Both the position numbers and the translations under genes were made by a program. The notes beneath the pieces were generated by a model. It was not told the DNA's origin. It searched no databases and saw only the letters and a program-made list of their open reading frames with translations. From assembly GCA_938084885.1 (NCBI GenBank), contig CALKGG010000062.1, positions 1-36,983 on the forward strand: a DNA stretch of 36,983 nucleotides. Reading direction: 5' to 3'. The DNA is from an uncultured Acidimicrobiales bacterium. GTDB lineage: Bacteria; Actinomycetota; Acidimicrobiia; Acidimicrobiales; SHLQ01. Below, piece after piece: positions 8,330 to 15,973 of the stretch (positions are counted from its first letter, which is position 1; each line of letters starts with the position of its first letter).

Positions 8330-8806
8330 ATGAACCCGAACGGTGAATCCCACGACGACGAGACAGCACCGGATGCCGACCCCCAGATATTCCCATTTGG
8401 TGGCGCCACGATGACGATCGGACAATTCAACACCGCTCGCAAACTCGGACCCGTCGTCGGAACACTCGTTGGCGAGGTCACCAAGGGCTTGCGCTGCATC
8501 GACGGCGATGCCCTCACGATCGCCGATGGCAGCGGATCGGTCGACATTTGGGTGCCGCGCACGGTCCCAAAGAACGAGCTGGGACTCAAGAAGTGGTTTG
8601 CGTTCGATGTCGTTGCCGAGGCCGACCCCGACGAAGTGATCGACTTGGCGACTCATCGTCAGGCCGTTACCGACGCCGCTCTCGCAGGCGATCCGCAAGC
8701 GGCCGGAGCGTTGGCGCTCGACTTGATTATCGCGATTCAGGGTTCGACGCGGCCGATCGTTGCTAACTCGCAACGACGTGTGGAACATCCTTCTGCGAAC
8801 TCGTAG
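8330..8806 (+). CDS. Unrecognised protein (158 aa)
   Basis: I do not recognise a family. The ATG at 8330 is chosen as MNPNGESHDDE; an in-frame ATG at 8297 would add 11 residues and cannot be excluded, as neither has a clear ribosome binding site. After an acidic start comes a compact stretch (MTIGQFNTARKLGPVVGTLVG, then ALTIADGSGSVDIWVPR and KKWFAFDVVAEADPDEV) that could be a small beta-barrel. The C-terminal third is Ala-rich and helical. There is no signal peptide or membrane helix. The following gene at 8906 is on the same strand after a 99-nt gap. Confidence 0.55.
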   Translation: MNPNGESHDDETAPDADPQIFPFGGATMTIGQFNTARKLGPVVGTLVGEVTKGLRCIDGDALTIADGSGSVDIWVPRTVPKNELGLKKWFAFDVVAEADPDEVIDLATHRQAVTDAALAGDPQAAGALALDLIIAIQGSTRPIVANSQRRVEHPSANS

Positions 8807-8905
8807 CTGGTCGCGCTGCGAACTCGATTCGAAAACGTCCTAATTCCGAGACGGCTTCGGTCCGATAGTGATCAAAGCGCCCGGCGACGAACTGGCGAAT
8901 GGGAC

Positions 8906-9895
8906 ATGGGCTTTTTCCACCGATCGAATCGTAAAGCAAGCACCTCACCTGAGGCTCGCACAATTCCCGAGCCTGCAAAGACCCTCGGTCACCACGGAGC
9001 GATTTGCTTTACGCAGGCAATTCTCGACGGCCGTTGGATCGATGCTGAAGAACTGTTCTTTCGGGAAGGCCTCGTCGATCAGGCTCATATGGTGTCGGTT
9101 GCGAGCGATCTTGGCGGCGACCCGGCCACCTTGGAGCCGTGGGTGCAGCTCGGCACCGAAACCGGGCTCTCGGAACTGCTTCGCGGTGCTACGAGCATCG
9201 TGACGGCGTGGAACCTTCGCTCTGGCGGCCGCAGTGACGAGGTCAGTAATGACGTCCTCAATGAATTTCACCGGCTCCTTGGAACCGCCGAGGTCGACCT
9301 GCACAACGCCGCGGAGCTCATGGCTGACAGCTCGATTCCGTGGAAGCACCTGCTAACCAGCGGGCGGGGCCTTCACGTCAACCGCCACGAGATGGACGAC
9401 CGCTACGTGCGCCACATCGAGCGGGGCGAACTGTTGTCGGGACACATGTCGTTCCAGCAGTTGGTTTCGAGCAAGTGGGCAGGCTCGCACGAGGAGATGT
9501 GGGAACACGCAGAGTGGATCTCGCGCACGGCATCGTTGGGGTCGGTAAACCACGCCCTGGTCGCAGTGGCGCTCATTGAGGATCACGTCAAGCCAAGCGT
9601 CCGCCACGAAACAATTCGCCACCTCCCAGCACTAATTGGCAAATCCGAACTTCTTGGTGCCGCTGCGCATAAGTCCTATGGCGACCCGCTCTTTGACGCT
9701 GCGACACCCGAGGGTGCTATGGCGCTGAGCGCATGGTTCACCGTGCACTATCTGATGGGGAATTGGGAGCAAGCTGCGTTACTTATGCCGGTTCTCGGCG
9801 ATCGCTTTACCCGCTTTCCCATGTCCTACTTTCAGGACACCACCTGGCCAGAGCTTCAGCACTACGTGCATGCTCGTCTCGTGCGAGCCGCGTAA
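8906..9895 (+). CDS. Unrecognised helical protein (329 aa)
   Basis: I do not recognise a family. The protein is largely helical with repeated Ala/Leu/Trp/Glu patterns (for example ILDGRWIDAEELFFREGL, WEHAEWISRTASLG, ALSAWFTVHYLMGNWEQAALLMPVLG), which suggests a tetratricopeptide-like or alpha-solenoid fold. His and Trp are frequent: HVNRHEMDDRYVRHIERGELLSGHMS is a striking His-rich block that might bind metal, though there is no known motif. No signal peptide or membrane segment is present. It is convergent with the osmC-like gene at 9925 with 29 nt between. Coding character (consistent third-position GC, no rival open frame of this length) supports it as real. Confidence 0.65.
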   Translation: MGFFHRSNRKASTSPEARTIPEPAKTLGHHGAICFTQAILDGRWIDAEELFFREGLVDQAHMVSVASDLGGDPATLEPWVQLGTETGLSELLRGATSIVTAWNLRSGGRSDEVSNDVLNEFHRLLGTAEVDLHNAAELMADSSIPWKHLLTSGRGLHVNRHEMDDRYVRHIERGELLSGHMSFQQLVSSKWAGSHEEMWEHAEWISRTASLGSVNHALVAVALIEDHVKPSVRHETIRHLPALIGKSELLGAAAHKSYGDPLFDAATPEGAMALSAWFTVHYLMGNWEQAALLMPVLGDRFTRFPMSYFQDTTWPELQHYVHARLVRAA

Positions 9896-9924
9896 CGGCG
9901 TCTGGTCGTGGTGTTGGCGGGGTG

Positions 9925-10356
9925 CTAGCCAACGGTAATCGACTCGTCGATGAAGGTGATGCCGTTGTCGAGCGTCTTATGGACAGGGCAACGCTGGGCG
10001 ATCTCGGTCAGGCGTTTGCGCTGGTCTTCATCAAATGTGCCTTCGATAAAGATTGTGCTGCGGACGCCATCGAGCCAACCCGTCTCCTGGTCGTCGCATT
10101 CGTCGCAGTCGTCGGCGTGCACCTTTTCGTAGTCGTATTTGACCGAGACCGAGTCGATTGTCCAGCCCTTGCGTTGGGCGTAGTACGACAGGGTGATCGA
10201 CGTACATGCGGCGAGGGAGCCAAGTAACATTTCGTACGGATTGGGGCCCTGGTCGGTCCCGTTCAGTTCTACGGGCTCGTCTGCGTACCAGACGTGCCTG
10301 CCATTGCGAATCTCGACGAGGGTTCCAGAGGTGAGGTCAGCGGTGATGCTAGTCAT
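9925..10356 (-). CDS. OsmC-family peroxiredoxin-like protein
   Basis: A 143-aa OsmC/YhfA-type protein. The two redox cysteines are Cys51 (LAACTSITL) and Cys123 (AQRCPVHKTL), the family's peroxidatic and resolving pair, and the helix PNPYEMLLGSLAAC is characteristic. The loop HADDCDECDDQETG carries an extra Cys84-x2-Cys87 pair, which is usual in the YhfA-like branch. These proteins reduce organic hydroperoxides or handle reactive thiols in the cytosol. The gene is divergent from dacB with a 104-nt gap that contains a strong hairpin. Confidence 0.9.
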   Translation of the reverse strand: MTSITADLTSGTLVEIRNGRHVWYADEPVELNGTDQGPNPYEMLLGSLAACTSITLSYYAQRKGWTIDSVSVKYDYEKVHADDCDECDDQETGWLDGVRSTIFIEGTFDEDQRKRLTEIAQRCPVHKTLDNGITFIDESITVG

Positions 10357-10400
10357 GGCGAGATTGTAGGGTGCGCAACGATGTGTGTGAGACAGTAGTC

Positions 10401-10422
10401 ACCGGGCGGTTTTCCGCCCGGT
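10401..10422. promoter_or_regulatory. Perfect 9-bp hairpin in the osmC-dacB intergenic region
   Basis: ACCGGGCGG, TTTT, CCGCCCGGT form a perfect inverted repeat with a four-base loop. It lies 38 nt before the dacB start and 45 nt after the osmC start, so it cannot end either gene. It may be an attenuator-like leader hairpin of dacB, the palindrome of a DNA-binding protein, or a cruciform. No T-run follows. Confidence 0.6.
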
Positions 10423-10460
10423 TCCCACGGGGCGCCGTATCGCGCATAGAGTGGCGAATT

Positions 10461-12302
10461 ATGATCTTGGGCTCCCGCAAAGTGGTCATACGTGCTGCCC
10501 TCGCGGTGCTTGGTCTTGTTGCCGCTGCATGCTCGGTTGCGGGCTCGGCCGAAACGGACACAAACGCTGCAGCCACCGTGACCCCCACAGGAGCAGATCG
10601 TGGCATCGTCGATGTGTTAGCGACGAGTGAGCCCGCCAGTCTCGGCGCTGCAGCAAACGGAGAACCCGGCACTGGGTTGGACCAACGCGTCGAAGACAGC
10701 CCGGCGAGCGACGCGAGAAGCAACGGACCTGCCGGCGACGTGTTCTCCCGGATCAGCGAGCTCGCCAACACTTCGGCCAACAGCGCAGTGGCCCCGAGCA
10801 CTGTGCTCGAAGCGGACACGCGTGAGCTCCTATCGGGCCGCGCAGTCGTGGACGAGATCGGAACCAGCGCCTCGGCGTCGGGTACCGCAGACGGATCACT
10901 CCTCGGAGGCGCGGGCTTTCTTGGTATCGAAGCGGGAAGCGCCGCGGCTGAACTTGCCCGCAACCACGGAGCGACCAACCGGGCCAGCAATGGTCAAGAC
11001 GTCCCGCTCGTCGGAGGATTCGGCCCACCACCGAGTCAAGTCGACGAGCGTTCTGCGGCCGCCGGAGACCTCCCGCGTGGCGTCGACTCTGGGAATTTCG
11101 ACGGATCGCTGCTCGAATTGCCGTCGACCCCCCGAGCGTTCCTCGACGTGCAGCCACACCAATCCTGCGTTGCGTCGCCCGAAGACACCCTGACAGACGC
11201 CCCTGCATGGGTCACGAATTCGCTTACCGCCGCAGTGAACCACCCCGACTTCGCCAACCTCGACGTGAGCGTCTCGGTATGGATTGACGGGTGGGGAGAG
11301 GTCGTCACCAGAGACCCAGATCTGGCGCTCGTCCCCGCATCGAACGAAAAGATCCTCGTGGCGCACGCCGCGAACGAACGCATCGATCCCGCCCGCACGC
11401 TCGACACGACCATCGAACGTGTCGGCGCCGACCTGGTGCTGCGAGCAGCAGGAGACCCAACGTTTTCGACGTGGCGTGCAAACCAACTCATCGAACAGGT
11501 GGTCGCTGCCGGTGTCACGTCGGTCGACCGTTTGATCATCGATGTGTCGGCTTTCCCTCAACCGTCTGCGGCGCCTGGCTGGCAGAGCTGGCAAATCCGC
11601 AACTTTGTCGGACCGCTGTCGGGATTCATGCTCGACGACAATCGGTGGAACACCTCGGACGAGTTTCTCGAGACTCCAGCGTTGGTCAACGGCGAATGGC
11701 TCGCCGGAGCGCTACGAAATTCCGGCGTTGCCGTCAACTCGGTCGAGATCGGGGCACCGCCTGCCGGCACGGTCGTGGGCGTTACTCAGTCTGCTCCTGT
11801 GGGCACCCTCATACGCGACATGATGCTGTTCAGCGACAATCAGGTCGCCGACATGTTGGTCTTGCAGCTCGGTCTGATCAACGGCGCCGGGACGCTCGAA
11901 GACGGCATTGCCCAGATCGAACGCGAACTCAGCGAGCTGTGCGTACCACTCGCTGGAGTAATGGACGACGGTTCCGGGCTGAGCCGGTCCAACTTCCGAT
12001 CGGCTCGCGAGTTCCAGGAAATACTCCGGGCGATTCGCAACAGTGAAACCGCCGAAGTCTTCGAAAGCCAACTACCCATCGGTGGAGTCTCGGGGACGCT
12101 GCGTCGGCGCTTTGGTGGGGATCCTGGCCGAGTGCAGGCCAAGACCGGCACAATCTTTGGTGGTCGCGCACTCTCTGGCTATGCCGTCACCGATAGCGGC
12201 CGAGACGTCGTATTTTCGATTCTGATCAACGGCGACCGCGAACAAACCAGCGCATCGCTCGGTGCGCTCGATGCGCTTGTGCGAACCATACTGCGTGCAT
12301 AG
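10461..12302 (+). CDS. dacB: D-alanyl-D-alanine carboxypeptidase / endopeptidase (PBP4-type, peptidase S13), lipoprotein
   Basis: A 613-aa protein from the ATG at 10461, which gives a clean lipoprotein signal (MILGSRKVVIRAALAVLGL then VAAAC); the 30 in-frame residues upstream are not signal-like. The S13 active-site motifs are SNEK at 294-297 (Ser-x-x-Lys nucleophile), SDN at 458-460 and KTG at 561-563. The enzyme trims or cleaves D-Ala peptide stems of peptidoglycan outside the membrane. Between the lipobox and the domain (about residues 24-240) lies a long Ala/Ser/Gly/Asp-rich low-complexity region, unusual for the family, probably a spacer reaching into the wall. A strong hairpin sits in its leader at 10401-10422. 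Confidence 0.92.
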   Translation: MILGSRKVVIRAALAVLGLVAAACSVAGSAETDTNAAATVTPTGADRGIVDVLATSEPASLGAAANGEPGTGLDQRVEDSPASDARSNGPAGDVFSRISELANTSANSAVAPSTVLEADTRELLSGRAVVDEIGTSASASGTADGSLLGGAGFLGIEAGSAAAELARNHGATNRASNGQDVPLVGGFGPPPSQVDERSAAAGDLPRGVDSGNFDGSLLELPSTPRAFLDVQPHQSCVASPEDTLTDAPAWVTNSLTAAVNHPDFANLDVSVSVWIDGWGEVVTRDPDLALVPASNEKILVAHAANERIDPARTLDTTIERVGADLVLRAAGDPTFSTWRANQLIEQVVAAGVTSVDRLIIDVSAFPQPSAAPGWQSWQIRNFVGPLSGFMLDDNRWNTSDEFLETPALVNGEWLAGALRNSGVAVNSVEIGAPPAGTVVGVTQSAPVGTLIRDMMLFSDNQVADMLVLQLGLINGAGTLEDGIAQIERELSELCVPLAGVMDDGSGLSRSNFRSAREFQEILRAIRNSETAEVFESQLPIGGVSGTLRRRFGGDPGRVQAKTGTIFGGRALSGYAVTDSGRDVVFSILINGDREQTSASLGALDALVRTILRA

Positions 12303-12363
12303 TTGGGGTCAGGCGTTAGTCGTGCCCTGTGAAGGTGAGGTTCGGACGCGTTGTTTGGTGTAG

Positions 12364-14121
12364 CTAGGACGCCGCGTGCCCGGCCCAGGACAGGAACGTT
12401 GCCTTGTCCCACGAGTTGACCACGAGTTCCTTGGGGGCCCACCCGCGTTGCGCGGTACGAATGCCGTACTCCATACGCCCAAGCTCAGAGGTGTGGTGGC
12501 TATCGGTGTTGATCACCAATTTCACCGACTTTGCAACAGCTTTTCGTACCACGTCAGATGCGGCATCAAGGCGTTGCAACGCGCCGTTGACCTCCAAGGC
12601 AACGTCATACGCGACCAACGCATCGATCACCGCGTCGTAGTCGATTTCGATACCGGGGCGTCTGCCGATATACCTGCCGGTCAAGTGGCCGATCGAATTG
12701 ACCGTCGGATCGGCGATTGCGGCGATGAGCCGGTCGGTCTGTTCAACGACGCTTTGGTCATAGTGCGAATGCACCGACGCAACCGTGTAGTCGAACAGCG
12801 CTCGGAAATCGGCGTCGTAATCGAGTCCACCCTTCCCGTCGATGTTCAGCTCGCATCCCCAAAGCAGCGTCATATCGGGGTAGGCAGCGGCGACTTCACC
12901 AATATGGTCGCGATGTTCGAGCATCTCTTCGGCCGTTGAGCCATTGATGGCAAGGTCGACCCCGTGGTCGGTGATCGCCAAGTAGTCGTACCCCTGGTCG
13001 TGGGCGGCCTTGACCATCTCCTCGACCGAGCTTCGGCCATCCCCGGAACGATCGGTGTGATAGTGCAGATCGCCGCGAATATGGGACCGGGTAATGAGTT
13101 CGGGAAGCGTACCGTCAGCTGCCGCGTCGACTTCGCCGGTCGCTTCACGCAGCGGCGCTGGCACATAGGGAAGGTCGAGGGCGGCGTAGATTTCCTCTTC
13201 TGTGCGGCTCGCAATCACCGGGCGGTCGTCGCCCTCGAGCGTGTCATTGCTCGTGTCGATGAGCCCGTATTCGTTCAACAGCATCTGTCTGTCGATCGCT
13301 CGCTGTCGTAGGGCAATGTTGTGCGCCTTTGACCCGGTGAAGTACATGGTGGCGGCGCCGTACTGCTCGGGGGCGACCACCCGAACATCGATCTGCAACC
13401 CACCGGCGGTAAGGAACGAGGTCTTTGTGGCCCCGCTCACGACGATGTCGGCGACTTCGTGATGCGAGGTCACGAACGCCATGATGGCCTCGGGGGTTGT
13501 CGACGCAACCGTGATATCGATGTCGCCGATTGTCTCGGACATTCGTCGAAGGCTTCCGCAGTAGCGGGCATCGGTGGTTTCGGGCAGGGCCCGAAGATCG
13601 TCGACGAGGCGTTCAGCGAGTGGAAGCGCATCAGCGATCGGGGTGCGGCGGTCCTTGCCTGTCAACCCAAGCCGTTCGATGGCTTTGTGAATCTTTGCTT
13701 CGCTCGTTGCGCCGAGCCCCGGCAGGGTTCGCAGTTTCTCATCGGCAATGGCGTCGCGAAGCTGCTCGACGTTCTCAACGCCGAGCTGGGAACGCAAGAG
13801 TTTCAGCGTCTTTGGGCCAACGCCGGGGATTCGACTGAGCTCCACAAAAGCCGGCGGATACAGCACTCGCAGTTTGTCGAGCTTTTCGACGCTTCCCGTT
13901 TCGACGAACTCGATGATCTTGCTGGCTGTGGCCTTGCCGACACCGTCGATCGTGACAAGTTGGCCCTGGGTGAGCGTTGTGACATCGCGTCCATCGCTCT
14001 GGATGGCCAGGCCCGCCTTTTCGTAGGCGCGGACTTTGAACGATTGCGGGCTGCCTTCATCGAGCGCGGTCAGAGTGACCAATTCGCTGAGCATTGCGAG
14101 CACATCACGGGTTGTGGCCAT
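12364..14121 (-). CDS. polX: Bacterial family-X DNA polymerase with PHP domain (PolX)
   Basis: A 585-aa PolX-type protein acting in DNA repair and gap filling. Residues 1-155 hold helix-hairpin-helix repeats (IDGVGKATASKIIEF, IPGVGPKTLKLLRSQL, LPGLGATSEAKI). The nucleotidyltransferase core has GSLRR at 189-193 with Asp200 and Asp202 in GDIDITV and a third acid, Asp245, in LQIDVRV. The C-terminal PHP domain (about 340-575) starts GDLHYHTDRSGDG and continues with ITDHGVD, WGCELNID, SVHSHYD and INTDSHH, retaining metal-binding His and Asp; it supplies 3'-5' exonuclease or phosphoesterase activity in characterised members. The first PHP motif has one extra residue compared with the common HTDxSDG. 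No catalytic residue is missing. Confidence 0.94.
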   Translation of the reverse strand: MATTRDVLAMLSELVTLTALDEGSPQSFKVRAYEKAGLAIQSDGRDVTTLTQGQLVTIDGVGKATASKIIEFVETGSVEKLDKLRVLYPPAFVELSRIPGVGPKTLKLLRSQLGVENVEQLRDAIADEKLRTLPGLGATSEAKIHKAIERLGLTGKDRRTPIADALPLAERLVDDLRALPETTDARYCGSLRRMSETIGDIDITVASTTPEAIMAFVTSHHEVADIVVSGATKTSFLTAGGLQIDVRVVAPEQYGAATMYFTGSKAHNIALRQRAIDRQMLLNEYGLIDTSNDTLEGDDRPVIASRTEEEIYAALDLPYVPAPLREATGEVDAAADGTLPELITRSHIRGDLHYHTDRSGDGRSSVEEMVKAAHDQGYDYLAITDHGVDLAINGSTAEEMLEHRDHIGEVAAAYPDMTLLWGCELNIDGKGGLDYDADFRALFDYTVASVHSHYDQSVVEQTDRLIAAIADPTVNSIGHLTGRYIGRRPGIEIDYDAVIDALVAYDVALEVNGALQRLDAASDVVRKAVAKSVKLVINTDSHHTSELGRMEYGIRTAQRGWAPKELVVNSWDKATFLSWAGHAAS

Positions 14122-14159
14122 GGCGCAAGCATATGGTTTGTGCGCCCGTTGGCGCTATG

Positions 14160-15152
14160 TCAGGTGACGGTCGTGGCTGGCACCCGGATGACGGCTGCTG
14201 GCAGGCGCAGACACAGGTTGGCTTTCAACATTTCGAACGCGTTTGCGTTCACCGTTGCGCTGACCAACACCGCAGTGGTGGTTGCGCTGGTCAGCGAACG
14301 AAGCTCGTGTGTCTCGATATTGTCCCCGAGCAACTTGTTGAGGCGACGAACCTTCCTGTCGTTGATCGACGTGTCCGGCAACACGAAGCGAACTATTCGA
14401 TGGCCTGCGTCGGCGGTTTCAGGCAATGGGATTGGCGTCTCGGCAACGAGGGCCAAGGCGCCGGTGGCGACATGTGTGGCCATGGTCTGTAGTCCGGGTA
14501 CTGGTTGGTCGCTGCTAATGGCGTGTTCGTTCCAGGTGCATTGGACCTTTTGGCGACCGCTGATGCCGACCCACGTTCCGGCGCCAGGGAGCGGATCCTC
14601 TGCGGTTGGGAACCCGAGAAGGATGATGGTCCGATAGCTCGTCGCTGCGGGAGCAGCGTGATAATCAGACGTTGCGACATCTACGGTGTGGGTTTGCTGC
14701 TCTGGTTGGGCCGCTGGTTGCGGCGTACGAGGCACATAGGTCGCCGCGTGCTCACGGATCTGATCGCTGGTGCCGTCGATTTGGGCCCCGTTGTCGAGTA
14801 GTGCGTCGAGTGTGCGTGTACCGACGCTCTCGGGGGCGATCGTCCACGTGCCCTCAACGAGCTGAAACTCGGTTACTCGCCACGGGAGCACGGTGTAGTC
14901 GGTTCCAGCAACGGGGTCGGGAGTCCAGTCGATGGCATTCGCTGGTCGTGGGGGCATGTTTGGCACTTCCCAGCCAATGGCTCGAAGGCTGGCGAAGAGT
15001 TCGACGGGTTCTGCGAGCCCTTGGAAGGACAGCGCAACTTCAGGAGGTCGACTGGCGACGGTCCACGCAACTTCGGCGACGATCTCACTATCGATTGTTC
15101 CCGCGCTATCGATGTTGGCCTCGACAACGCTCGTGGTTTGTTGATCTGTCAT
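14160..15152 (-). CDS. Unrecognised protein (330 aa)
   Basis: I do not recognise a family. The protein starts with a polar Thr/Ser/Glu-rich segment, has a middle Pro/Gln-rich linker (PRTPQPAAQPEQQTH, about residues 136-150), and a C-terminal beta-rich part (IILLGFPTAEDPLPGAGTW, RFVLPDTSINDRKVRRLNKLLG, TTAVLVSATVNANAFEMLKANLCLRLP). No signal peptide, lipobox or membrane helix is seen, so it is likely cytosolic. An N-terminal domain (about 25-120) and a C-terminal domain (about 165-330) flanking the linker suggest two folded units. It lies 38 nt from polX on the same strand and is divergent from the membrane protein at 15455. Confidence 0.65.
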   Translation of the reverse strand: MTDQQTTSVVEANIDSAGTIDSEIVAEVAWTVASRPPEVALSFQGLAEPVELFASLRAIGWEVPNMPPRPANAIDWTPDPVAGTDYTVLPWRVTEFQLVEGTWTIAPESVGTRTLDALLDNGAQIDGTSDQIREHAATYVPRTPQPAAQPEQQTHTVDVATSDYHAAPAATSYRTIILLGFPTAEDPLPGAGTWVGISGRQKVQCTWNEHAISSDQPVPGLQTMATHVATGALALVAETPIPLPETADAGHRIVRFVLPDTSINDRKVRRLNKLLGDNIETHELRSLTSATTTAVLVSATVNANAFEMLKANLCLRLPAAVIRVPATTVT

Positions 15153-15454
15153 GGTGATCTCTCAGGAGGTGTGGCGGCGATGGGGTGATGTTCGTCTGGG
15201 CCTCGTAGTCCGGCGACCCAAGGTGAGGGTGCGAAGTGTCACACCTGATGCATCGGCGTCCTAGCGATCAAATTGAGTCAATTCCTTTGGTTTGCTCGTA
15301 AAGGCAGGTCACGGCGACAAATGTTCGCAGCAAGAACTCGACGCCGCGACGGGGCCGGGCAGAGCGAGCGTTGGGAAGTGGGCCCGTCCACCTGACGCCT
15401 ATGCTGTACCCGACAAGACACTCGTTCTGAAGACCGCTCCCGGGGGATACGTCG
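15153..15454. other. Intergenic region between divergent unrecognised genes
   Basis: About 300 bp without a supported gene. It must contain promoters for both flanking genes. TATGCT near 15400 could be a -10 element for the plus-strand gene, but no well-spaced -35 is evident. GGGGGA about 8 nt before the ATG at 15455 is a good ribosome binding site. I saw no RNA gene or repeat in it. Confidence 0.5.
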
Positions 15455-15919
15455 ATGCCTGATTACCCACTCGATGTGCCTGGATTCGATAACGAACCCT
15501 TGTGGTTCAAGGCGCCGCTGATTGGCTCACCAAAGCTGATGCAAGGGAACAACAAAGCAGCTCGCGGCGACACTGCGCTCGACCGAGTTGTCGTCAATGA
15601 CGACGGCGAACACGTTACGGCAACGCTCAAAGCTCGTTCGGGTGGGCTCGACCTTCCCGTGGTCATCATTGATGATGAGCGCCACGAGCCAACGCCAACG
15701 ATTCCGGGTCGAGAACTCGCTCTCGGGCTCGCGCCGATGCTCTTAGCGCTCATCGCTGGTATTTCGGGTGCGGTGATGGGTGTCGCTGCGGTCATGATCA
15801 ACCTGCCCACCCTCCGATCCGGTCGGCCAATGCTCCAGCGGATGGCGATCGTTCTCGCCGCGATGGTGTTCGCGATCCTTGGAACCCAGGTGCTTCAGGG
15901 CATTTTGGCGGGTACCTAA
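15455..15919 (+). CDS. Unrecognised two-helix membrane protein (154 aa)
   Basis: I do not recognise a family. The ATG at 15455 has a good Shine-Dalgarno sequence (GGGGGA). Residues 1-85 are soluble, with a beta-like stretch (RVVVNDDGEHVTATLKAR, LPVVIIDDERHEP). Two hydrophobic segments follow: ALGLAPMLLALIAGISGAVM / GVAAVMINLP and MAIVLAAMVFAILGTQVLQG, separated by a basic loop LRSGRPMLQR. The likely topology is cytoplasmic N-terminus with two or three membrane passes. Convergent with the carbohydrate-binding protein gene at 15974, 54 nt away. Confidence 0.65.
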   Translation: MPDYPLDVPGFDNEPLWFKAPLIGSPKLMQGNNKAARGDTALDRVVVNDDGEHVTATLKARSGGLDLPVVIIDDERHEPTPTIPGRELALGLAPMLLALIAGISGAVMGVAAVMINLPTLRSGRPMLQRMAIVLAAMVFAILGTQVLQGILAGT

Positions 15920-15973
15920 GACCGAGCTCGGGCGGTGGTCACCGAGTAATCAGCAAGGGTCTTCTTTGCTCCG

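Noticed and set aside
10090..10140. Cys-x2-Cys insert in the OsmC protein as a novel metal site
   Set aside because: An acidic ADDCxxC loop of this kind is usual in the YhfA-like OsmC branch.
13459..14637. 392-aa plus-strand open frame opposite polX
   Set aside because: It is antisense to clear PolX coding sequence, has no family features, and such frames are common opposite GC-rich genes.
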